Positions 53,261 to 61,009 of a DNA stretch of 64,000 bases are shown here, one piece after another. Under the pieces are notes generated by a model. It did no database searches. It had not been told where the DNA came from and saw only the letters and a program-made list of their open reading frames with translations. Source of the stretch: Natronobacterium haloterrestre (lineage in GTDB: Archaea; Halobacteriota; Halobacteria; Halobacteriales; Natrialbaceae); NCBI RefSeq assembly GCF_900112205.1, contig NZ_FOKW01000012.1, forward strand, positions 1 through 64,000, in the 5' to 3' direction. Each line of letters starts with the position of its first letter. The first letter of the stretch is position 1. A program made the position numbers and the translations under genes.

Positions 53261-53692
53261 ATGGACGCGGGGCAACGACGGCAGTGGGTTTTGCTGGTCG
53301 GGTGCCTGCTCGTGACCGGGATCGTCTACCTCGGGTTGATCCCGCGTCTCGTTCTCGCCGGGGATAGCTCTCGGGCGGTGCGATACGTCGGACTCGGCTG
53401 GGTACCCTACACCTGTCTGTTCTACGTCGTCGGTCGGCTCTTCTCCACGCCGGAAACCCTGCCGAACATGCGCGCGGCCGACGCCGGTCTGGGGCTCTTT
53501 CTGGTTGCGCTTCTGTTGAGCCTCGGTCTCGACGCCTGGGGGTTCACGCCGGAAGCCGTCCCGGCGGCCCACGCCCTTCAGGCGGTCGCCGTTTTCGTCG
53601 GACTCGCGCTGTTCGGCTGGGGGCTTGGCCGCCGGTCGAAGGCGATCGCAACGAGGACCGATGCGGGCGCGGAACGCCGCTCGAGCGAGTGA
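53261..53692 (+). CDS. small four-helix membrane protein, unknown
   Basis: A 143-residue protein starting MDAGQRRQWVLLVGCLL, with four hydrophobic segments and a basic C-terminal tail. No family is recognised with confidence. It is divergent from the UbiB kinase and convergent with the Usp gene at 53832. Coding is supported by codon use and the hydrophobic pattern. Confidence 0.6.
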   Translation: MDAGQRRQWVLLVGCLLVTGIVYLGLIPRLVLAGDSSRAVRYVGLGWVPYTCLFYVVGRLFSTPETLPNMRAADAGLGLFLVALLLSLGLDAWGFTPEAVPAAHALQAVAVFVGLALFGWGLGRRSKAIATRTDAGAERRSSE

Positions 53693-53751
53693 GGGGTGAG
53701 GAGTGAGGCGAGTGAACCGAGCCGTCGCTCGCACGTCGTCCGTGTGGAGTC

Positions 53752-53834
53752 GTGCGGTTTACTGTCCGTCAGTTCCGGCGCACCCGCGACCCGGGGGCGG
53801 TTGCACCGGTAGATCGGGACAGCAAGCCGTATCA
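53752..53834 (-). repeat. dispersed palindromic element, copy 3
   Basis: On the minus strand it reads TGATACGGCTTGCTGTCCCG at one end and GGAACTGACGGACAGTAAAC near the other, aligning with copies 1 and 2 throughout. Its first TGA (53832-53834) is the stop codon of the Usp gene. The three copies thus all start at a stop codon. Confidence 0.8.
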
Positions 53835-54266
53835 GTCCCGCTTCCCGACCACGAGCACGTCGAGATCGCCGTGACGGGTAACGCCGTCCGTGACGCTCCC
53901 GAGCATCAGTCGGCCGACGCCACCCCGTCCCCGCGTCCCCATGACGACGACCTCCGCATCCACCTCGTCGGCATACTCGAGGATCTCGTGAACCGGGACG
54001 CCCGTCCTGACTTCCCCTTCGACGTCGATTCCGCGGTCGGCCCCACGTTCCTCGAGTCGCTCGACGAACGTCGCCGCGCGGTCGGTCAGGACGTCGGCCG
54101 CGCTCGCGTCGTCCCCCGGGAGGCGAACGGAGCCCAGCGGCCCGGTTTCGGCGATGCTGATGGCGTACACCGTGCCGTCGGCCGTCTCCGCGAGGTCGAA
54201 CGCGCGACTCGCCGCCCGCTCGGCGTAATCGCTCCCGTCGGTCGGAACGAGGATCCGATCGTACAT
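53832..54266 (-). CDS. universal stress protein, single UspA domain
   Basis: A 144-residue UspA protein (MYDRILVPTDGSDYAERAASRAF) with a canonical motif GTRGRGGVGRLMLGS. It stands 15 kb away from the main Usp island. ATG 54266 is chosen as the start of the fold. Its stop codon is part of element copy 3, as the ATPase and coaD stops are part of copies 1 and 2. Confidence 0.92.
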   Translation of the reverse strand: MYDRILVPTDGSDYAERAASRAFDLAETADGTVYAISIAETGPLGSVRLPGDDASAADVLTDRAATFVERLEERGADRGIDVEGEVRTGVPVHEILEYADEVDAEVVVMGTRGRGGVGRLMLGSVTDGVTRHGDLDVLVVGKRD

Positions 54267-54471
54267 ATCTCGACGGTCGCGGTCGACTCCCATAAATCGC
54301 GCCGCCGAGTCCGTTTCGGATAGCCAGCTCCAGTTTTCCACTCCAATGGTGCCTATACGAGGGTAATCGAGCCGAACGAGACCTCGAGACGGCGTCCCGA
54401 CGCCGATAACCAGCCGCTGGGAACCGCGCTCGTCGTTTATGCCGGCGCTGGTGAATCATTCGAACGGAGTC

Positions 54472-54690
54472 ATGAACGCCGACACGTTACAAGCGGAACT
54501 CGAGGCCGCGGGCGAACTGATGGTAACCGTCGAAACGTTCGAGGAACCGCTCGAGTTGCACCGCCACGACACCGAGATCGGCACCGAAGAGATCACGCTC
54601 GAGTTGACCGACGGGAAGCTGGTCTTCGACGTCGACGCCGTCGTCGGCTACTGGAAACACCAGCACTCGCTGTCGGACTACGGGCTCTGA
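54472..54690 (+). CDS. small conserved-looking acidic protein, unknown
   Basis: A 72-residue soluble acidic protein (MNADTLQAELEAAGELMVT, ending WKHQHSLSDYGL). The alternating strand pattern suggests a small beta-rich fold. I do not recognise a named family, though the type is common in haloarchaea. An upstream ATG at 54439 would add 11 residues. It is divergent from the Usp gene at 53832. Confidence 0.6.
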   Translation: MNADTLQAELEAAGELMVTVETFEEPLELHRHDTEIGTEEITLELTDGKLVFDVDAVVGYWKHQHSLSDYGL

Positions 54691-54761
54691 ACGGTTCGTT
54701 CCGAGCGGCTTCAAAGTTTTTACGGGAAATCAGGTGAAAGTGCAGTTCTCCCCGAACGACC

Positions 54762-55055
54762 TCACTGCCCGTCGTAGACGTGAACCGTCATCGTCTCCTC
54801 GAGCGACGCGACGACGTCGTACTCCCCGACCGTGAACCCGACTCGCACCTCGGTCCCGCGACGGTCGGCGTGCTCGAGCAACTCCGCGAGGGCCCCGGCG
54901 TCGACGCTTTCGTATAACGCCTCGAGTTCGGCGGCGGGGACCCCCTCGGCGGCAGCGATCGCTCGCACGAGGGTCTGGAGTATCGACTCCGACTCGCGGC
55001 GCTCGGTTCGAAGGAGGGGTTCGTCGGGCGACCGGTCGCAGTCGTTCGTGACCAT
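54762..55055 (-). CDS. stand-alone HalOD1 output-domain protein
   Basis: A 97-residue protein made of one HalOD1 output domain: a helix rich in Ala and Glu (ESILQTLVRAIAAAEGVPAAELEALYESVD), then two or three strands (GTEVRVGFTVGEYDVVASLEETMTVHVYD). In haloarchaea the domain follows sensory or receiver domains; isolated copies are common and their partner is unknown. A similar solo copy is at 60153-60404. Confidence 0.8.
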   Translation of the reverse strand: MVTNDCDRSPDEPLLRTERRESESILQTLVRAIAAAEGVPAAELEALYESVDAGALAELLEHADRRGTEVRVGFTVGEYDVVASLEETMTVHVYDGQ

Positions 55056-55113
55056 ATAGGGACTCGTGACTGTTCGGCAAAGAGGACAGTTCCAAATCAG
55101 ATTGGGAGTGGGG

Positions 55114-56295
55114 TCACGTCGCGAACCGTCCCGCGAGCAGGCCGCCGTAGACGACAGCACCGACGAACGAGAGCGCGACGCCGACGGATCGAACCTGGGT
55201 CTGGGCGGTCCCGCAGGCGATGCCGGCCGCCTGGACGGTGACTCCGGACGCCAGGAGCGCGATCGAGAGCGCCACCGTCCGCTCGCTCGCGCCGGGGAAC
55301 CGGCCGTCGGGGACGGGGAAGAACTGGTAGGCGTAGCCGGCGATCGTCAGCGGGAAGAAGCCAGCTAGTACGAGGGTCCGGTGAACCGCCACGGCGTCCT
55401 CGATGCCGGCACCGAACGCCAGCGGGAGGGCGACTGCGACGGCAAGCGCGCCCGCGAGCGCCCCCAGCCCGATTCCGGCGAGTTCGGTCCGGGAGCGGTC
55501 GGTTCGAACGGCGACGACGGCCACCAGGAGCAGGTAACACACCATCGCGATCCCGGCAAGGAGCGCGCCGACGCGGAACCAGCGCGGGCGGCCGAGCCCG
55601 GCAGCGAGAAACGCCGGGGCGATCGCGCCGGCCGCGAGCGTCGGCCAGGCGAGGCTCCGCGGCGGCGAGACGTGATAGAAGCCGACCAGCAGGCGCGCAC
55701 CGAGGGCGAACACGAGCACCGCGCCGAACCCGAACGCGTAGACGTGGCTCACGCGCGGGAAGGCGACCGACTGCTCGACGAGCGGCGTGCTCGCGAGCAG
55801 TGCGACCGTCCCGATCAGGAGATACCCCAGCGCGACGGGGATCGCCGCCGTCGCGACCCTGGTGGATCGCTGGGGGCGGTCACCCAGTTTGAACACGTCC
55901 CCGGGCCGCTCGAGGAGGACGGGACAGACGGTCGCGGCCAGCGAGCCGACGAAAGTGGCTACGCCCAGCGTCCAGAGCACCGCCCCGGCCGTAAACAGGG
56001 TCCCGATCCCGTCACGCAGCCACCCGCCGACGAGGAAGGCGACACCGAGGTACGCGAGGACGAAGTGGACCCCGGCGAGCCGTGGCTCGGACAGCGTCCG
56101 TCCGGCGTAAGGCGGCAGGAGGAGATAGCCCATCCCGAAGATCATCGGACAGACGAAGCCGAACAGCCCGAGCAGGACGACCGTTCGCCCGTCGGCCCCG
56201 GCGGGGATCGAGAGCAGGGTGGCCGCGAACGCGGCCGTGCTGGCGACCACGAACCGCTGGGTCCAGCGTTTGAGTCCGGCAGCACTTTCGTTCAT
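55114..56295 (-). CDS. twelve-helix membrane protein, unknown
   Basis: A 393-residue integral membrane protein with about 11-12 hydrophobic segments and few charged loops. Histidines lie within or next to helices (VHFVLAYLGVAFLVGG, RVSHVYAFGFG, VAVHRTLVLAGF), which recalls haem-copper oxidase or NnrS-type proteins. I cannot assign a family. ATG 56295 is chosen; the longer open frame upstream runs against the start of the M28 peptidase gene. It is divergent from that gene. Confidence 0.65.
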   Translation of the reverse strand: MNESAAGLKRWTQRFVVASTAAFAATLLSIPAGADGRTVVLLGLFGFVCPMIFGMGYLLLPPYAGRTLSEPRLAGVHFVLAYLGVAFLVGGWLRDGIGTLFTAGAVLWTLGVATFVGSLAATVCPVLLERPGDVFKLGDRPQRSTRVATAAIPVALGYLLIGTVALLASTPLVEQSVAFPRVSHVYAFGFGAVLVFALGARLLVGFYHVSPPRSLAWPTLAAGAIAPAFLAAGLGRPRWFRVGALLAGIAMVCYLLLVAVVAVRTDRSRTELAGIGLGALAGALAVAVALPLAFGAGIEDAVAVHRTLVLAGFFPLTIAGYAYQFFPVPDGRFPGASERTVALSIALLASGVTVQAAGIACGTAQTQVRSVGVALSFVGAVVYGGLLAGRFAT

Positions 56296-56450
56296 GTCGC
56301 GGTGACCGTCTCGAGGAGCCGACCGACCAAGTAAGTTGAGCGGCACATCTCCGCCTGGCGGCCTCGAGTCGGCGACCGCGGTCGTGACATCGAGCGATCC
56401 CGACTTCCGCATCCCGTACCTTCTTTGGGATTCCCGATCCCCCACACTCC

Positions 56451-57806
56451 ATGACGAACCTACCCGACAGCGTCGTCGGCGACGCACACACGAGTTCCTT
56501 CCACTGGGACGTACTCGAGGATCTGGTCGACATCGGGAACCGGATGGCCGGCCAGGAAGGCGAACGACGGGGCGCGGAACGCGTGAAAGCGGCCTTCGAG
56601 GCGGTCGGCCTGCGAAACGTCGCCCTCGAGGAGTTCGAGATCGACGGCTGGTGGCGCGGGAACGCTGCCCTCGAGACCGCCCGCTCCCACGCGGAGACGT
56701 ACGACGCCGACTATCAGGTGATCGGCCTCCCCGGCACCCCGAGCGGCACCGTCGAGGCTGAACTGGTCGACGTCGGCTACGGCCGCCTCGAGGACTTCGC
56801 GGACGCCGACCTCGAGGGGAACGTCGCGATGGCCTCGAGCGAGACACCCGACGATCACGAACGGCGACTCCATCGGATGGAGAAGTACGCCAGCGCGGTC
56901 GACGCCGGCGCTGTCGGGTTCGTCTTCCGCAACCACGTCGAGGGCTGTCTGCCTGCGACCGGCGAGATCGGCTACGACAACCGCCCCGGGCCGATCCCCG
57001 CCGTCGGCGTCTCCAGGGAGGTCGGCCGACGGCTGCTCCGCCACGCCGAGGACGGCGAACTGACGGTCGAACTCGCGGTCGACGCCCGGAACGAACCCAC
57101 CGACTCGGTGAACGTCGTCGGCGAACTCGGGCCCGACACCGACGAGGTCGTGCTGGTGACCTCCCACGTCGACGCCCACGACATCGCCGAGGGGGCAAAC
57201 GACAACGGCGCTGGCACCGCGCTGGTCTGTGAGATCGCCCGCCTGCTGAAACGGGTCGAGGACGACCTCGAGACCCGGGTCCGGTTCGTCCCCTTCGGCT
57301 CCGAGGAGATTGGCCTCCAGGGAGCCTCCCACGCCGCGGCGACGCTCGATCTCGAGAACGTGAAGTGCGTCATCAACCTCGACGGCGCGGGCAACTCCCG
57401 TACCCTCCGGGTCAACGCCAACGAGTTCGACGCCGTCGCGACCCTCTTCGAGGAGATCGCCGACGAGTACGACGTGCCCCTCGAGACGGACGACACCATC
57501 AGCCCCCACGGGGACCAGTGGGCGTTCGTCCAGGAGGGCGTCCCCGCGTCGATGACCTCCTCGACGTCGGACTCGAGCGGCCGCGGCTGGGGTCACACCC
57601 ACGCCGACACGCTGGACAAACTCGACGTCCGCGACCTCCGGGAACTGTCCGTGCTCGTCGCCTCCGCGGCGTTCACCGCGGCCGAGGCGGACCGGGAGTT
57701 CCCGCAGCGCTCCCGCGAGGAGACGAAGGCGTTGCTCGACGAGGGGTACGTCCAGGAGCTGAAGATCGGCGGTCGGTGGCCGTACGACGAGGTCGAAGAC
57801 GAGTAG
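56451..57806 (+). CDS. M28 family zinc aminopeptidase with PA-like insert
   Basis: A 451-residue metallopeptidase removing N-terminal residues from peptides. Zinc ligands can be read in TSHVDAHDIAEGANDNGAG (His and bridging Asp), the catalytic GSEEIGLQGA, INLDGAG and GHTHADTLDKLD (His). A protease-associated-like domain occupies about residues 100-210. No signal peptide is evident. It is the first of two plus-strand genes, followed by a MATE exporter after 111 bp. Confidence 0.88.
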   Translation: MTNLPDSVVGDAHTSSFHWDVLEDLVDIGNRMAGQEGERRGAERVKAAFEAVGLRNVALEEFEIDGWWRGNAALETARSHAETYDADYQVIGLPGTPSGTVEAELVDVGYGRLEDFADADLEGNVAMASSETPDDHERRLHRMEKYASAVDAGAVGFVFRNHVEGCLPATGEIGYDNRPGPIPAVGVSREVGRRLLRHAEDGELTVELAVDARNEPTDSVNVVGELGPDTDEVVLVTSHVDAHDIAEGANDNGAGTALVCEIARLLKRVEDDLETRVRFVPFGSEEIGLQGASHAAATLDLENVKCVINLDGAGNSRTLRVNANEFDAVATLFEEIADEYDVPLETDDTISPHGDQWAFVQEGVPASMTSSTSDSSGRGWGHTHADTLDKLDVRDLRELSVLVASAAFTAAEADREFPQRSREETKALLDEGYVQELKIGGRWPYDEVEDE

Positions 57807-57917
57807 AACACCGGCCTCGAGCGGTTCGAACGGGAGGTATCCGTTCCGCGCCGTCGAAACACCCCCAGCGCTTCCGCAAACTCAGTTTTTAACCACGCCG
57901 GCAGGCATTCATCGCCA

Positions 57918-59339
57918 GTGCTGTCGGTAGTCCTCGCTCTCGTCGGGAGTCGGCTGTGGCGCGCCTGGCGCCGCGTGTTCGACCTCTCCTGGCCCGTCAT
58001 GGCCGAACAGGTGTTGCGGACGCTGATGCGGACGACCGACCTGATCGTCGCCGGCTTCTTCTCCCCCGCGGCGGTCGCCGCGGTCGGCCTCGCGGACATC
58101 TACGCCCGGTTTCCGCTCCGGTTCGGAATCGGCATCGGTGACGGCGCGATCGCGCTCTCGAGCCAGGACACCGGCGCCGACGCGACTGCGAACCGCGACC
58201 AGGCGGTGACACAGGCGCTTTTGCTCGGGCTGCTCGGCGGGATTCCGTTCGTTCTCTTCGGCCTACTGCTCAACGAGTCGGCCATCGCCGTGCTCGGGGC
58301 CCTCGCCGAGGACGGCGCGATGGCCCAGGTGATCGAGTACGGCAGCACCTACCTGCTGCTCGTCATGGTGTCGGCTCCGGCTATCCACGTCAACTTCATC
58401 GCCGCCCGGTCGATCCAGGGGACCGGCGACACGAAGACGCCGATGTACGTCAACGGCGCGGTCAACGCGCTCAACATCCTCCTGACGGTCGGGCTCGCGT
58501 TCGGCGTCGGACCGCTGCCGGAACTGAGCGTGATCGGCATCGCCGCGGCGACGGCGCTTGCCGACGGACTCGGCGCAGTCACCTTCCTGGCGATCATCGG
58601 CAGTTCGGCAAGCGACATCCAGTACGTCCGGCCGCGGCGGTTCGTCATCGCCAAACAACTCGTACTCATCAGCTGGCCCCGCATCGCCGAGGGCGTCTCC
58701 GAGATGATCGCCGAGTTCCCGTTCAACGCGATCCTGCTCGCGTTCGGGACCGAGGTCAACGCCGCCTACCACATCGGCCGCCGGATGTACCAGCAGGTCG
58801 CCTCGCCGCTGGGCCGGGGGTACGGCGTCGCCGCCAACATCCTGGTCGGCCAGTCGCTCGGCGAGGGCGACTCGAGTGTGGCGTACTACTACGGGCTCGC
58901 GGCGACCGGACTGAGCGTGCTCACGGTGGGTGGGCTCTGTGCAGCGCTTTTCGTGTTCGCCGAGCGGTTCGTCCTGCTTTTCACCCGCGACCCCGCGACC
59001 GTCGAGTACGCGACCGGGTTCGCGCAGGCGTACGCGATTGCGGCGCTGCTGATCGCCGCGTACATCGTCCTCGCGGGGTCGCTTCGGGGCGGCAGCGAGA
59101 CGCTCACGCCGTTCATCGCCCGCCTCGTCGGGACCTTCGTCTTCCTGCTCGGGTTCACGTACGTCGTCGGCGTCGAACTCGGCTACGGCGTCGTCGCGGC
59201 CTACCTCGCTGTCATCCTGGATTTCGTCTTCCGGGTCGCCTACCTCGCGGTCGTCTACTACCGTCGCCGGTGGGTCGACCGCGGGACGTCGATGATGACC
59301 GAGCGAGGCAGCCTCGAGGGGAGTTCTCAGGACGATTGA
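57918..59339 (+). CDS. MATE family efflux transporter
   Basis: A 473-residue, twelve-helix exporter of the multidrug and toxin extrusion family. Both MATE halves are present: WPVMAEQVLRTLMRTTDLIVAGFFSPAAVAAVGLAD at the start, and WPRIAEGVSEMIAEFPFNAILLAFGTEVNAAYHIGRRMYQ in the second half. The GTG start follows an AT-poor spacer. The substrate cannot be inferred; exchange is driven by Na+ or H+. Confidence 0.9.
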   Translation: MLSVVLALVGSRLWRAWRRVFDLSWPVMAEQVLRTLMRTTDLIVAGFFSPAAVAAVGLADIYARFPLRFGIGIGDGAIALSSQDTGADATANRDQAVTQALLLGLLGGIPFVLFGLLLNESAIAVLGALAEDGAMAQVIEYGSTYLLLVMVSAPAIHVNFIAARSIQGTGDTKTPMYVNGAVNALNILLTVGLAFGVGPLPELSVIGIAAATALADGLGAVTFLAIIGSSASDIQYVRPRRFVIAKQLVLISWPRIAEGVSEMIAEFPFNAILLAFGTEVNAAYHIGRRMYQQVASPLGRGYGVAANILVGQSLGEGDSSVAYYYGLAATGLSVLTVGGLCAALFVFAERFVLLFTRDPATVEYATGFAQAYAIAALLIAAYIVLAGSLRGGSETLTPFIARLVGTFVFLLGFTYVVGVELGYGVVAAYLAVILDFVFRVAYLAVVYYRRRWVDRGTSMMTERGSLEGSSQDD

Positions 59340-59518
59340 CAATCGTCGAGAGGGCGGTTTCGGAGTGGCGAGTAGAACTCTCCCTGGCGTCCGAAAACGG
59401 GAACCGGTGAAACGATCGCCTTCACTGATGGCTTGAAGATGGTCGTCGAATAGGCAATACGTCTCTCTCGTGATGAGGTCACCGTGCAATCGCTCAAGAG
59501 TCGCTACCGATAGAGGGG

Positions 59519-59733
59519 TCACGACTCCTCGACGTCGTCGAGTTCGGGATCGAAGGGATCTTCGACTGCACAATCGACGTACGCTGCGAGTTTGAACGCG
59601 AGTTCCAGTGAGGTCGTACCGGTCAGGTTCGATAGCATTGATCGTCTGGCGGGAGACCGACTGTCTCCGCAAGGTCCGTCTGACTCTCGTTGCGTGTTTG
59701 ACGTTCCTCGCGGATTTTCGAGTCCAATACTAT
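59519..59733 (-). pseudogene. XRE-type helix-turn-helix regulator, two frameshifts
   Basis: Three adjacent minus-strand frames join into a typical 65-70 residue XRE regulator. SKIREERQTRNESQTDLAETVGL comes from the first frame, SRQTINAIEPDRY from the second and TSLELAFKLAAYVDCAVEDPFDPELDD from the third. The frame slips near 59675 and near 59617. Intact relatives are common in haloarchaea downstream of a small membrane protein, as here. The stop at 59519-59521 is in place, so decay is recent and by single-base changes. Confidence 0.75.
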
Positions 59734-59798
59734 CGGTAGTAGTCGAGGCGGGATGCAGACGTGAGACACGATGGCGGTCGTGGTCCCGAGGGTGGCCG

Positions 59799-60077
59799 TC
59801 ACGGACCCCACTCGAGGTACGTGGTCGTCGATAGCGCTCCCAGCGACGGGAACCCGATGGCCGCGAGCCACCCGAACACTGCGAGGGTGACACCGCTTGC
59901 CTGCTGTCGGATCGCGTCATCGTGCTCGTCGAACATCGTGTAGTCCGAGAGATACGGAATCACGATTCCGGCAGCCATCCAGTAGCCCGTAGAAAACGCG
60001 TACAACAGCCAGAGAATGTAACAAGGGCGGACCAGGTAGACAGGGCCGTTTCCTCTCCCGATCAGTTGCACCGGCAT
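59799..60077 (-). pseudogene. small membrane protein remnant upstream of the XRE relic
   Basis: A 92-residue frame with two hydrophobic segments (LVRPCYILWLLYAFSTGYWMAAGIVI and GVTLAVFGWLAAIGFPSLGAL) separated by DEHDDAIRQQA. This linker resembles the DERD-type linker of membrane proteins that pair with XRE regulators (DUF2178-like). It is shorter than typical relatives. Given the frameshifted partner just downstream, I treat it as partial or decaying, with moderate doubt. Confidence 0.45.
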
Positions 60078-60152
60078 ACACCGCGAGTCGAACTCCCACT
60101 CGTGAAGATGCTGTGTGTGCCGGTAGGTTCTGCTAGATCAGTCATCAAAGAG

Positions 60153-60404
60153 TCATTTTTGTCTTCCGGAACAGGCCTCATATTTCATGCCATCGATAAA
60201 TATCGTTCCACCGTGCGTTAGACGCACCTGGTGGTCGCTGACACGAAAGGTAAATTCCCAGACGCCGTCGTCCATGTTCTCTAACTTCTCCAACACTACG
60301 GGATCGATATAGTCCGCTAGGATGAAATCCACCTCTGATGCATCCATATTATCCGATTGGGCTATCGCTTCGATCACCTCGCCGACAATATCATTGTCTG
60401 ACAT
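60153..60404 (-). CDS. stand-alone HalOD1 output-domain protein
   Basis: An 83-residue HalOD1 domain (NDIVGEVIEAIAQSDNMDASEVDFILADYIDPVVLEKL, then WEFTFRVSDHQVRLTHGGTIFI). It overlaps the stop of the upstream DUF7344-like gene by 14 bases, so the two are co-translated. This is a common haloarchaeal pair of a winged-helix protein and an output domain; its signal is unknown. Confidence 0.78.
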   Translation of the reverse strand: MSDNDIVGEVIEAIAQSDNMDASEVDFILADYIDPVVLEKLENMDDGVWEFTFRVSDHQVRLTHGGTIFIDGMKYEACSGRQK

Positions 60405-60798
60405 CGTGATACAGTTCCTCATAGATATCACAACCAGTGATCAGCGACTTGGGAAACCGATCAATCGATTCCTCTATAAGATTGAACATAACTTCGACCT
60501 CCTCGAAGTGGTGGCCACGCTGGACGCAAAACGGGTCGCGCTCCCATCGGACGTAGCCAGCGTCGGCCAGTTTCGGGAGGTGGCTGTGCTCAAGTCGCAT
60601 GGCCGCTCTCTCTGAATCCCACGACGAGTCGGGTGCCTTCGCGGCTTCCGGAAGTGGAAGTCTCCTCTCCTCTGGTGCGTCCTTTAGCGAGTAGATTATC
60701 ATTCGGCGTTCCTGTGAGGCAAGGATCTCGTGGAGTTGATCCCATCGATCGATTGCGGATCCCTCCGGGCTGGATGGATCGGTTTCCATGTCCTCCAT
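60391..60798 (-). CDS. DUF7344-like winged-helix protein
   Basis: A 135-residue soluble protein with a winged-helix core: DQLHEILASQERRMIIYSLKD, then ERAAMRLEHSHLPKLADAGYVRWERD. This resembles ArsR-like and DUF7344 regulators in haloarchaea. The tail has no known motif. ATG 60798 and ATG 60822 are both possible starts. It is paired by overlap with the HalOD1 gene downstream. An imperfect 63 bp palindrome (60857-60919) lies upstream in its promoter zone. Confidence 0.75.
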   Translation of the reverse strand: MEDMETDPSSPEGSAIDRWDQLHEILASQERRMIIYSLKDAPEERRLPLPEAAKAPDSSWDSERAAMRLEHSHLPKLADAGYVRWERDPFCVQRGHHFEEVEVMFNLIEESIDRFPKSLITGCDIYEELYHDVRQ

Positions 60799-60856
60799 AG
60801 GGGTGTGAGGTAAGTTAAACATTATAGCAGCCAGGCTATCTTGAAAGACCAACTAT

Positions 60857-60919
60857 CTGTATTCAGCAGAAAGCGACCGTCTTCCTCAGACTCCGTCAGA
60901 AGACCCCTGCGGAATACAG
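60857..60919. repeat. 63 bp imperfect inverted repeat upstream of the DUF7344-like gene
   Basis: CTGTATTCAGCAG (60857-60869) faces CTGCGGAATACAG (60907-60919) with one mismatch, and GTCTTC (60879-60884) faces GAAGAC (60899-60904) inside. The outer arm shares 12 bases with 2506-2517 in reverse complement. It may be a terminator for ptsI, an operator or an insertion-element end. Confidence 0.5.
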
Positions 60920-61009
60920 CGGATGAGTTCGTCACGAGAGCCTCGGTTGTCCCACGACGACGGCAGTGAACATGTTCGCCGGCCTGATCCGAACTGAACA
61001 CGCACGGGC

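Noticed and set aside
53099-53734. Extension of the UbiB kinase by about 210 codons
   Set aside because: The extension overlaps the divergent membrane protein gene and has no coding character; the family starts at ATG 53098.
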